NCBI GenBank assembly: GCA_000181795.3
Contig: CM012953.1
Span: 10,311,831 to 10,375,830, forward strand
Source: Trichinella spiralis
Lineage: Eukaryota > Nematoda > Enoplea > Trichinellida > Trichinellidae
Length of the DNA stretch: 64,000 nt
Reading direction: 5' to 3'
In this document: positions 39,202 through 50,835 of the stretch, piece after piece
How positions within the stretch are numbered: position 1 is the stretch's first letter
Layout: each line of letters opens with the position of its first letter
The notes under the pieces: model-generated
Database searches by the model: none
What the model was told of the DNA's origin: nothing
What the model saw: the letters and a program-made list of their open reading frames with translations, nothing else
Program-made: the position numbers and the translations under genes

Positions 39202-42050
39202 AAATAAGTCTGTTTTTATTTTCTATTTCTGTTTATATCTTTTCAAGAAATATTTGTTTTTTACATGGACTGAGATAAAGTTTTACTTCATTGACAAACG
39301 TATTGCTTTCTTATAGGCAAGACATGTTTGTTTAGTGACAATTGTTGTACATGTCACATTTTTATTTTTAATAAATTTTTGCAAAAAAATACTAACCGGA
39401 GTTGTGAATTTATATTGAAAAAATTTAATTTTTCAAAAGGTAAATAGTAAAAAGTATATTTACAAGGTTTGCTCGATATTTTTGTTACATTGCAATGAGT
39501 ACTCTGTATGATAATTTCAAATTTTCAATTCGTGCTGTGTTATCCTTTCATATTGTACATATTTGTTGAAGTAACACTGCATTTGCTACTGATCTGATGA
39601 AATTATTATTTTTTATGCCATTGTTTTTAATGCATTTTCTTTTGATTAATAAGTATGCATGACGTCTAATTTGCTATATGCATTGCAATGCCATTTTATC
39701 ACCACATATGCATGATTTTAGCAGCTGTTTTATTTTTTGCCTTTTTTTTGAAAGCGTTCATATTCAGATTATGAAACTTTACAAATTTTGTCTGTTCTTT
39801 TCAATTCACGTGAGCAATGAGCAGAATTTTACTGAAATATTGTTAAAATTAGGTTGTTGTACAGTATTTTACTTGTTGAAATTAATTAAAATGAGTGTCG
39901 GTCATGAAATTACGATGTTGTCCTAGATTCTTCTAAACACCAGTATGCAATACATATCTGTGACATTTTATAAACAACTAGAGCTTTTCTCAGATAGATG
40001 TGTTTTTGTTTGGCATTTGTGCGGTGGAAATTTCATGAAATGTTGGAGGAAATATTTCAAAATAGTGTCTCAACTGCTTTGTTTTCTATACAGCACAAAT
40101 TATAAATTATATTTTTTGAAATTCTTGCACCTACAATAATATTTTCATATGGAATGTGTAATTAAGATGAGATTTTAAAAAATCAATAAAAGTACATTTT
40201 ATGTTTTATGTAATATTTTATATTATTTATTATCACAGAAAGGAACGATTTTAAAAATATTTGAAATTTTCAAAATATATATCCTATGCGAGCAAGTAAT
40301 AAAGTAGAATAAGTAATATTGCCAATTTGAATTTAATGAACTTGATTGCTTCTAATTGTTTAATACTGTAGGTTATCTCCATCTGTTTAAACGCATCGTC
40401 GTTGGTGACCGTGAGAGTTGCAGCTAGTCTTTTTATTTGATGGTGCAATAAATGCTTTTGCTTTAATTAATGATGTCATTTAGTATGATAATATTTGTAA
40501 TTTTCTGTTGACGGTGAAAACATATTGGGCGATTGATATTTGACCCTGGCGAGGTAAAAAAAAATTAAACGATTATGCCAAACAGATTAAACGTTTTGCA
40601 ATTTCAATGTTTGTTTTCACTTTTCAAGTTAGATGTACGTTATTCTTTTAAAACGATTAGTATATTAAAAGTTGCATTTGGCAATTATCAGTTAAAGAGA
40701 ATTAAAACAACTTTTTGCAACTGCCAGCCGATAATTTTTGTTATTGTATAGCTGTGCACTTTTTTGCATTTTTTGCTAACTTTGCTATACTTTTGGCACT
40801 TCTTGTAGAGCATTGTTTTGATTTAATTCATTCATTTTATTAGAAACTTTTAGCTTTGTAGTTCGAAAAAATTATACTCCAGTGCTGCTATTGACTTTAT
40901 GCTTTGGTTAAGAAAATTTCATTGAACTTTATTGCTTAACACTTTGTTCAGAACTTTTTTTTCTTCACCACAGTTATTATCACGAAATCATTCATTAAAA
41001 TCAATGATTCATGAAATCACCACTTAAATATTTATTAAGAGTTTATGATGTGTTATATATTTTTCAGTATGTTATTTAAATTGTTTATTAGTCTTCATTT
41101 GTTGATGTTGTTTTGAAAATTGTATCAGTTAATTGTACTGTTAATTTTTGAAAGATATTATAATTTGGGTTAATATTAAACTGGTGATCTTCACAATAAT
41201 GAGCGGGTCAAGTTGCAACAGACAACATTCGAAAGGAATTAAAATGCAATTTATTTGCAATCAACTGCAATTTATTATCAGTGTGTTGAAGGTTAATATC
41301 ACTTGTACCAACTGTAACTGTTGCAGATAACAAAATTTTAAATGTAAGCAATGGCAAAATTGATTTCCGTTGCAGTTGCACATAGAAATAGGAATATGAT
41401 TGAAGTATTGATTGACTGATTGATTTGATTATTGATATTAATAATATTATGATAACTTTAACATGCATTTCTTTAATGAGTGGATGGTTAAAAAAATTTT
41501 TTTTGTCTACTAAATTTTTTCACCAAGTTGCGTTATATTACTGAAGAAAATGTATGATAATAGTTGTCAAAAAGTGAAAATTAGATGAAGTTTTCACTAC
41601 ACGGGGGAATATTTATTCGACTTGGTTGACAGAAATTTGGGAGTAATTAATCATTGAAATTAACAAATTTCTGAACGAAGTTTATTTTAATAATAAAAAT
41701 ATTTTGTTTAAACTTATCTTTTTGCTTTTCTGTTTGTTTAATTGCTTCAGATTTTTTGTAATTTTTACATTATAGTGTCCAAAATGAGAATGAAACTGAA
41801 AAATGTTGTTTCAGTGTATGTAAATTGTTTATATTTGTTTTTTATTATCAAGCGTGGGTTTGCTCACTTGTTGTGGTCGATATGTATGAGTCATGGGAAT
41901 AATTGTAATGCGTTTGGCGTGTTTATTTCGCCTCCTTTTCTAATTTTTTTTATCATCAGGCCGTGCCATTTAAATATTTTAGGTGTAGTCGGCTGGCAGT
42001 GTTGTTATTATTGTTGTTGTTGTTGCTGTTGTTGTTTGAAAGCGACACGG
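39202..42050. other. Gap upstream of the PP2C-like gene
   Basis: About 2.8 kb. The first part is UBE2F 3' flank. Short ORFs at 39678, 39945, 41148 and 41208 show no family resemblance. A less AT-rich patch at 40380-40450 could be a non-coding first exon or promoter of the PP2C-like gene, but nothing proves it. (TTG)n at about 42003-42036 lies just before the start codon. Confidence 0.45.
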
Positions 42051-43094
42051 ATGGCTTCCATCAAAAAGCGGATGTATTGTGTGATGAGGCATTTTTCCAG
42101 CAGCGTTGGGTCGCCTTGTGAATTGGAGAAAAAGCTCGAAGATGTGATGCCATCGGCTGGTTCTACTGTCGATGACGTGTCTAAAAATCGACAAAAAAGC
42201 TCCACCGCTCCTTCCTACCTCAAACGTTATTTTTGCAGGTTGTTTTTCTGGCATGCGGTTTATTTTATCAATTAATTTTGATGAAAATTTTATTTTGTAT
42301 TTTCATCTTCAGTCAGATGGCCAAAAAGCGAACGCCGGAAATTTATTACGGAAAATCTGGCGCTGATTTGCCAAATTTTAATGTCATCACTCTATTGGAA
42401 ACGCCAGTGATTGCTTCTTATACAGGTCCGGATGGCGGGCTGACTGAGGTGAAAATTCTGATGAAAAATGCTAATCATATTTTCTTACAAATTGGGGGGG
42501 GGAGGGGGCTTTTCTTTTTGTGTGAAACGATTTGACTTGTCTGACACTTGTCGTCAAACCCAGCGATCATTTCGATAAATTTGTCTTTTGGACATTTTTA
42601 TTGATCAGTACAAATTAATAATTTTTCACGTTTCAGTGAACTTAGTCAAGGTTGTATAAAAATTGTGTAAAGTTATACCTGTTAATTCATGTTATTATTA
42701 CTTGTAAATGTTCCAAGTATCAGAAATTTTAATGAAAATGTAATATTTTTTCCATTTACTTCATAAATAACTATTGATATTTAAATTATTTTTAAATGTT
42801 TTTGTTGATGCAGATTGTTATTTGTTGTATATATGAGACTTTGATTTGATTTTATGATGCGAGCAATCAATCTGTTGCAATAATAAATTGATTAATTGCA
42901 AATTACTTGTGCACACAAGCAGAGAGACTTATTCTTTTTTTATTAAAGCATTACAAAATTTAAATAGGTTATAATTATTGATTTGATTTTACCTACCATA
43001 TTTATTTTTAATTTCATTGTGGGAAATTAGTGTGAAAATTGAGAATCAAAATATTTTGATGAAGCAGTTGACTTTTTTCGCATGGAGAAGACCG

Positions 43095-43127
<33 letters not shown>

Positions 43128-46100
43128 TATTTGCAAATAAGATATATCTTTTTTAAGAGAAATATTAAATTAATAGCAGCAGCTTCAATAATGCATATAT
43201 AGATAATTGATGAAGAGAATGAATGTAGAAATTTCATTGAAAAGCTTTTATTGACATCAAATCAAAGAATGAAATGTAAGATATGAATAATAATGAAATT
43301 GAATTCATATTTTCAGGCTCCGCCACTGCGAGTTACCGTACCTGCAGGTATTGCTAATTTGGATGATGAACTCAGCTTGAGCATGCACGCATCTTCTGAA
43401 AGTTTGACAGTCGATCGTTGTTGCACTGATGCATCACTGGGTGGACTGAAAACGGATTTGTTGTCCAGTACGTGGATGAAATTTTTTTTTTATAAAAAAG
43501 CATATTCATTTTTTGCATATGTAGAAAAGAGAATTGTCAGATTGTGCGATTGGATTTCACCGGATGATCAACATTCTTACGGCAAATCGGTATCGCTTTA
43601 TGAACGCAATCCGATCACGTCCAAATTGGCCGGTGAGTTTAAAAAAATAAACAAGAAAATATGCAAATTAAAAAGCAAATGCATTTTTGAAGTAAATTTA
43701 TTATTATTTTTTGTTGTTGAATAATAAATTTTTTTTTCAGGCAATCCAGTGGCGGACGTGTTTGCCGTCTGCACGCGTCGCAATTGCAGCATTTTGATTC
43801 TGGCCGATGGGGTGAATTGGGGCGAGAAGGCGCGTTTGGCTGCCCGATGCGCTGTCCGAGGGTCGATGGACTTTTTGAATGCTGAACTGTTCGACCGAAG
43901 CCAGCCAATTACGAGCACATCGGTGAGTTTGCAAAATTGTCTTTTATTTGTTTGTTTGGTTTAATTGAATTGAATTGAATTTGAATATTAGTGATTACTG
44001 AAAAATAGCGGTAGAAAATTTTCGATTATTATTCTGGTGGTGGTGAACTGTGCAATTCACAGATTTGTGCAAGAACTGATACTGCTTTTTTCCAATTTCA
44101 ACAATTATTTTCTAATATTCATAAAGCAGTGAGAAAATGTAGTGCGTTTTTCAGTTGTGAATGAAATGTATTTTTATTAATCTTTTCTTTCTTCTTTGAA
44201 CTCTTTTTTTTCATACTGTACTGTGTGAATTTATATCATAGTTGAGCTCTACTTGTCATCGATCAATAAATTCTCACTTGGAGCATTGAAGACATTTCAA
44301 TAATTAGAAATCTGCATTGCATTCGACAAATTTATATTGAATTTTTTGCAGTTCTCTCATAGTTTTCAATATTCATATTCACTTGTGAATTATTTATTTT
44401 AATATTAAGTTTTTATCCTATTTCATCTGTTGGGCGTGAATTTATTCTTATTACACACACGTATATTTTCTTCGAATTGATCATTTTGATTCATAATTTT
44501 CAAATTTACTTGGTTTTTAATCTTTATTTTTTTGTTTTTTGTAGTTGATTATATTTCATTTTGCATACTTTACTTTTTATAATTTAAATCGATGTCTTTC
44601 ATTCATTTATTATTAAATGAATAATATGGTTTTTAGTGGGTTTTTTTTTCATTTTACAATTTACTTAAGTTGACAAAAAATTCCAATGCGAAAACAAGTG
44701 AAATGATTATCGTATGAATTGAAATCAGGGTGCAGTGACGTATCAGTAATTACAGTTTTAAAAATAAAAGTTAATTTAAGAATATTTATTGTTGGAGTGA
44801 TTTAAAATTGATATTAACGTGATCATGTTATTGCTCTGTGCAAAAATGGTAACGAGTACAACAATTTGCAATGATTAACTTTTTTTCAATACTAAATTAC
44901 TGTAATTACTTTTAATAATAGTCAGGTATTGACAATTTTCCACGATGAATTGGCATTGAGTTGTAGAAATTGAAAATATATACAGTATGAAAATTCAGTG
45001 GTCACAGTTTTTGTTTTTTCTCTTCAGGAAATTTTCCAATCTCTGCTTCGTGCATTTCATTGCGGTCACAGGTTGATTTTGCAAGAAGAAGGATCATTTA
45101 CGACGTTGTGCGTTGTTGTGGTTTGTCCTCTGGAAAACAGCGAACATTGGGTTGCTTGCGCGTGCAATGTCGGTGATTCTTTGGCATTTATTTTCAGCGA
45201 ACAGCACGGTGTTCGAGAATTAACTTCAGGTTTGTATTTTTTTTTGACCGAAGGGACGGACAATCAGTGGTCCCTACCCCTTTTTTTTCCTTTTTTATCC
45301 TTCAAATTCAAATGAATAAAAATGCACTTGTCAGGTTCTCACGATATTCGTCAAATTCGAAACATGCGAGACGCTGGTGGTGCTTTGGGACCGGTGTATG
45401 GAATCAGCCCGGATTTGCAAAATTTCACCTGTTCATTGTCCATCGTCGATCCAGGCGATATTGTATTTATCACATCCGACGGTGTTTCGGATAATTTTGA
45501 TCCTGTTGTTGGCAAATTTTGCATCAACGCAGAGGTGGAGTGTTTCGTTGTTTATTGATTTTTTGATTTCAGTTTGTTTTCAGGAAGGTTTCGACATCAA
45601 CGGTGGCTTTGATCCGACATTTATTGGCGCCAACGGTTTGTCGCCCCGTTATTTCGACTCGGCCGCCGACGCCCCTCGACTTGCCTATCAGTCAGCTTCG
45701 AGTCCGACCAATTGTTTGGACAACGGAAAGATGTTGGAGGTGATAATTGATGAGAATGGATTGAAATAGTTGATTGTTCTTCGTTTTGACGGTTGTAATT
45801 TAATTTGCATTTCAGATGGACGCGAAACCGTTGTCCGTTACAGCTTCACAACGGCACGAATTGATGCTTCATCGAATGGACGACATTGCTCGCCACGGAT
45901 GTGGTGGTCAAGCAGCGTCGAAATCTGCCACTACTGCTCGTCAACTTTGCGAAAGTTTTGTTGAATTTACTAAACTGTTGACAGTGTGAGTATTTCTTTT
46001 TTTTTAAATAATAATTTATGTTTATGCATTTTGGTTTTTTCTTTTTGTCAAGTTTACACAAATCAATCGCTTGAAAACAGATGAAAAAATATTCATTTCG

Positions 46101-47372
46101 GAAAATTTAATTAATTTCAAATATGTTTTGTATTTGTTCATTTTCATGCGCTTAATTTGTGGGTTGCTTCAGAGCGAAAAGAAAAGTACTTCAAGATCCT
46201 GATTTGTACAAGTCGACTGGCAAGAATTCGTCGAACGAAATCAAAGCTATACGGCGTATGGTGAAGTACAAGTTGATGGAACTGCCCGGTAAGCTTGACC
46301 ATGCTTCTGTGGTTGCTTACCGTGTGGGCTTTGTTGAAGTCCAACCTGAAACCGATGAACTGTTGTCTGCTAAAGGTGAAAAAAATTCTCTCTCATTTTT
46401 TACTTTTCAGTGAAAATTGAGTGAACTGTAACTGTATTTTTTTCTTTAGATGATCAGGTTCAGTTGCCGGTCAGGCCTAGTGTTTTGCCTTTTGCCAAAA
46501 CGAACAGTGAAATTATTGGGCAAAGTAAAATACTCTCGTCAATTGCAATTGACGACTCTTGTGAAACGCCAAGGGCCGAAGCGCAGTTTGAATTTCAGGT
46601 GAAAAATTATTTTATGATTGAAAATTCATTTATTATTTATTTTATGTATTTATTTAGAGCGGTGCTTGTAAGTTGTCGTCATCGTCGTCGTCGTCGTCGT
46701 GGTCATCGTCGTCCGGTTCAGTGCGTCCATTGGCCAACTCGGTTTTGGAAAAGAGAAAACAACAACGAGCCGATCAAAGTTCAACAGCATCTCCCAGTAT
46801 GTGTGCAGTTGTTTGTTTGTTTGTTTGTGATTTTCTGCTAAGTCATCTTGCTAGTTCAGATTGATTGTCGTTTGAATTTTCTGTTTTTCTTTTACAGTAC
46901 GCCTGAACAGCCCCAGACCATCGGTCGAAGAGAAATTGGACGTCATGTTCAGCGTTGTGTCGAGATTTGCTCAGTCGAGCAGTTCGAACAGTGGAGAACG
47001 TCGTGCAAGTGGTTGTTGTTCATCTGCGATTCCAAATGTACAAAACACTGTTGCACCGTCTGTACAGCAGTGCTGTACGTATTTGTATATTTAAATTCAA
47101 ATTCAACGTTTTCGGTGGTAAAATAAATTTGAATTGAAGATGCGAACGACGTTGCTTCGGCGGACGGTTGTTGTAATAAAATGGTCAACGTGGGAAAGTT
47201 GAAAAAGCACGGTAGGACAAGTCCGACAAGGCACACGATTGCCGTTGACCAAGCGGATTTGCTTAAACGTTGTTCCACGTCGAGCCAAGAGCAACAGCAG
47301 AAAGCATCGGTCGGCGAAAATGAAGAGAACGTTGTCGCTAGATTGATTGGCAACAAAGAGACTTTAGTTTGA
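42051..47372 (+). CDS. PP2C-like domain protein (CG9801 / W09D10.4 type)
   Basis: Fourteen exons: 42051-42238, 42313-42448, 43317-43467, 43525-43632, 43741-43922, 45028-45229, 45335-45534, 45584-45739, 45816-45985, 46173-46375, 46450-46598, 46658-46796, 46898-47074 and 47140-47372. They join to 2394 nt and 797 residues. Seen: PP2C-fold blocks ILILADGVNWGEKARLAARC, CNVGDSLAFIFSEQHGVREL and GDIVFITSDGVSDNF, so at least two metal-binding acidic positions survive, though the usual DGHGG is replaced by DGVNWGEKA. The conserved family block DHASVVAYRVGF follows. The C-terminal third is low in complexity, with a serine tract from a TCG repeat. Substrate unknown; a true phosphatase or a pseudoenzyme is possible. 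The start at 42051 (MASIKKRMYCVMRH) is the best ATG in that exon, but an earlier exon cannot be ruled out. Confidence 0.85.
42494..42508 (+). repeat. Poly-G run in an intron of the PP2C-like gene
   Basis: Nine G, one A, five G, in an otherwise AT-rich intron. Confidence 0.9.
43095..43128. repeat. (ATT)n microsatellite
   Basis: About eleven ATT units in an intron of the PP2C-like gene. Confidence 0.9.
43923..45027 (+). other. Longest intron of the PP2C-like gene
   Basis: 1.1 kb, GTGAGT donor and CTCTTCAG acceptor. AT-rich, nothing recognised inside. Confidence 0.7.
46672..46714 (+). repeat. (TCG)n coding repeat
   Basis: TCG/TCA run inside exon 12 of the PP2C-like gene; gives a serine tract interrupted by one Trp. 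Likely length-variable. Confidence 0.85.
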
Positions 47373-48409
47373 TCTCATTCATTCATTCATTCATTCATTT
47401 TTTTTCATTTCGGTTCATCTTTATTGAGCGCGTAAAACAAACTTCTTTCAAATGCCGTCTTGCTTCAGGGAGCTGGACTTGCAGCTGAACATTGCTGTTG
47501 ATTGATTTTATTGTTCTGTACTTTTTCACCCAACTTATTCATATTCGACTTTTTCTTCATTTTGCTGTTCTCTGTTATGTTTGTATTGTTATTATTATTA
47601 TCATTTCATATTATCAATGCAAAGTTGGCAAAGTTGTTCTTCTTTCAGATTGCACTGCTCAAATAAATTGTATCAGTTGGCACGACGAACAATTAAAAAA
47701 AATATATATATAAGGTTAGCTGCCTGATGTTCAGTGTTTTTCGCTCAATGTCGAAATTTTATTTTTGGACGGATATACGAGAAAAAAAGCTAAGAAACAA
47801 TAATCGTCGTGAATGCGTGAATGGTCAAGCTCGAGAGAATAAACTTTTAATTGAGAGAAATGAAATTGCAGAACAATTAAAGTAGGAAAAACGTTTCCAA
47901 AAGCACACATACATTCGTGACAAATGTAATGGTAATTTCAAAAAAGTTTATTTTATGTACAGTATACTTTGAAATAATCAAGAACAATAATTGTTCAAAA
48001 AAAGAAATGAATGGAATGTCGAACTTTGTTTAGTAAAATTTGACGACTGCATGCATGTTATCCGATGAGAAAGGAAAATGTGAATTGATGATGCTGTTGA
48101 TTGATCAACGTTGAGATCAGTTCTGTGCGTTGAATTTGATGTTTCACTTTGGAAAAGGGTATTTTCTTAATTAAAAACATACATATATATATATATATGA
48201 TTAAAATGTTGCAAAAAAAGAGAACGGTGGAATTTCTTTTTTAAAGTAGTCATTTGAACAAACTGAAACAATCATTGTGCTCAGAATGATTTCATTCAGC
48301 GATCGGTTATCGTTTCATGAAGCAATTGCATTTTTTGCACAAAACTGCAAAGAATACTAATAACAATAATAATAATAATAAATTATTATATTATTTAAAT
48401 TTAGCACAT
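47373..48409. other. Gap between PP2C-like gene and TMEM132
   Basis: About 1 kb, AT-rich. Contains an (ATTC)n run at 47374-47400 and an AT dinucleotide run near 48182-48200. No gene seen. Confidence 0.5.
47374..47400. repeat. (ATTC)n microsatellite
   Basis: About six ATTC units directly after the PP2C-like stop codon. Confidence 0.85.
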
Positions 48410-48654
48410 GCCAGTGACGCCATCTAGCGGATGACGATCGATCGCACGCGCCTGATTGGATCCGGTCTTCCTTTGGCCAGGCTGAAAGACGTCGACGACA
48501 GTTTGTGCGCGGTGGTTGAGGCGGCGGCAGCATTGTGGCGCCCGTCGGGCGATCGATCGGTCGGTTAGGCAGTTCGTCGTCGTTGTCGTCGTCTTGCTCG
48601 AGTTAGACGTTCCTGGGCTGTTTGAAATTTTCTGTAAAACCGAGACACACCAAA
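48410..48654 (+). promoter_or_regulatory. GC-rich promoter / 5' leader of TMEM132 with an upstream ORF
   Basis: The sequence changes abruptly from AT-rich to GC-rich with many CpG at about 48410, and the block runs into TMEM132 exon 2. An ATG at 48431 opens a 45-codon upstream ORF ending at 48568, out of frame with the main start, which could dampen translation if it lies in the mRNA. The TSS is not identifiable. Confidence 0.5.
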
Positions 48655-50388
48655 ATGCCGCTTGTGCTGCGACGTTGCCGCGATTTGCCGGCTTGGATTG
48701 TGCTGTTTCCATTTTATTGTACATTTCTGTTCGAAATTGCAAGTAAGCAATGACGATTTGGGGAAAAAAGCAGAAATTTAAATAAACAATTCCACGTTTC
48801 ATGATTTCAGACACGTTGCAAGTGAGATTTTTGAAAAATGAAAACGCCTTCTCAGTACGCGGTCAGGATTCACTGGATTGGGATGCGGTTGACGCGGACG
48901 AACCGACCGCGGTCGACTTTTGGCTGCTCGACGACAGTCTGGAAGAGACGGACGTTGTGGTCGAAGATGGGGCCGGCGCGTTCCTGCGACAGTCCGTTGG
49001 TCGTCTGGTGAACAAGACCGACGCCGTGGCTCGCGTTCGACCACTGTCCAGAACGGTCAGCCGCGAACAGCCGAACGTTCGTCTGGTGGTGGAGCGGGTG
49101 TCGGGCCGCCGCTGGTCGTCCGGCCGGCCGGCGCCACCGCCCTCCGGACGACGCCACTTCGACCACCAGACCGCGACAAAGGGTTCCTCTTCTTCTTCGC
49201 CACTGTGCGTGACGGTGTTCGTCGGCACGGCCGACGAGCAGATATCCGCCTCGTGCGCGCCGTCGACTGCCGACGGCTTGTGCACGGTCGACGTGCTGGT
49301 GCCGCTGTCCTGGTGGCCCGAGGCCGACCTGCGCAGCACCGTCACTCCAGACAAACCCAAACGTCCCAGACGGACGCTGCGCGTCGCCCACATCAGTCGT
49401 CGGCTGTCCGGCGACGACATCTCCAACTGTCCCACAATGGCGACTGGGCAAACGGCGGCCGTCTGGCCGAGCACGCCCACGCCCACGGCCGGCGACCGCG
49501 CGCTGATCCGTCTGGCCGACCAGTTGCAACTGCACCACCGGTCGAGCGAGTACACGATGCTGCCCATTGACCACACGCTCGGACTGCTCGTTCCGAACAT
49601 CCAATTTCACCCTGGCAGCGTTTTCACCATATCGCTTCACTTTCAACGCAGACCCCAACAACAACAGCGTCCTGTACGCGCCTTTCGACTCAGGTAATCG
49701 TACAATAATTTGTTTATTATTATTATTATTATTATTACAATTATATTTTTATGCATATTAATCGACTGGTACAGATGCAGTCCAAGCTCGAATTTGCGAA
49801 TTCTACTCGCCCAACCAATTCCTGACGGCGCGTGGGCGATCAAATCTACCCTCATTTCGACGGTTGATTCCAATCAGCCAATACTTATTGACGCCACATT
49901 CAAGCAAACTTTCTTCAACGACACCAGGTGAGAAAAACAATGCAAATTTTAATTATCACTTTGTTTTTTTTTCATTATCTCACAGTCAGACATCATCATC
50001 ATCCTCATTATCACGATCTCATTTGAACACAATTTTACCATTATTCAATTGCACACACAGAAATTTTCAATAAAATAGCCAATAAGAAGAAAACAACATT
50101 CTTTTACACTTCAATTCGTTCACTTTTTGTGCAATATTTGGTGTAATTTTTCCATTCAATTTTTATCAAATCAAATTAAAAATAAAACAATCGATCCACT
50201 TCAATCATTTAAAGCTGATGATTATTGTTTCAAATTGCAAATTTGTAATCATCATCACTGTTGTATTATTATGTAAAGTTTGTTTACGAGAATTAATTCA
50301 ATTTCAACAACTGAAACATCAGAATAGATTGAATAAATAAAAATGGATAAACATTTTCTTCTATTATTGAAGTTTTTTCTTCACACTC

Positions 50389-50477
<89 letters not shown>

Positions 50478-50803
50478 TGCAATTAATGATTTATTATTGC
50501 TTGATTTGAAAGTTTTGATTTGTTTTTGGTTTTTCTTGAAATTCCCTGTGGATGATGAGTTGGTCACGGTTAAGATTTTTTGACTTTGACGTTATTGCTT
50601 TTGGAAAATGGCAGCTAGCTGGCTTGCAGTTGTCATTGAATATTTTGCAAAAATAGAAAAGCGATTAGCAGATGAAAAACAACAATACATAAAATTATAA
50701 TCAAGCAATAAGACAATAGCTGTTTTTTTTCTTTTGCCTGATCACTATTTTTTGCACTAATTATTATTTTGCCAAGTTTGCCCAATTGAGAAGGAAAAAT
50801 GAA

Positions 50804-50835
<32 letters not shown>

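Noticed and set aside
40380-40450. Possible non-coding exon or small RNA
   Set aside because: Only slightly less AT-rich; no cloverleaf, snRNA motif or splice evidence.
41742-42050. Open frame upstream of the PP2C-like start codon
   Set aside because: In frame with the gene, but low-complexity and ending in TTG repeats; no homology to the family and a good ATG at 42051.
42008-42254. Minus-strand ORFs with glutamine/threonine tracts
   Set aside because: Antisense of PP2C-like exon 1 and the adjoining TTG repeat.
48863-49664. Antisense ORFs of 245 and 264 codons over TMEM132 exon 2
   Set aside because: They lie opposite a frame that matches TMEM132 and splices correctly; high GC removes stop codons in all frames. 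Kept only as a GC-block observation.
50364-50567. ORF of almost pure isoleucine
   Set aside because: Translation of the ATA microsatellite.
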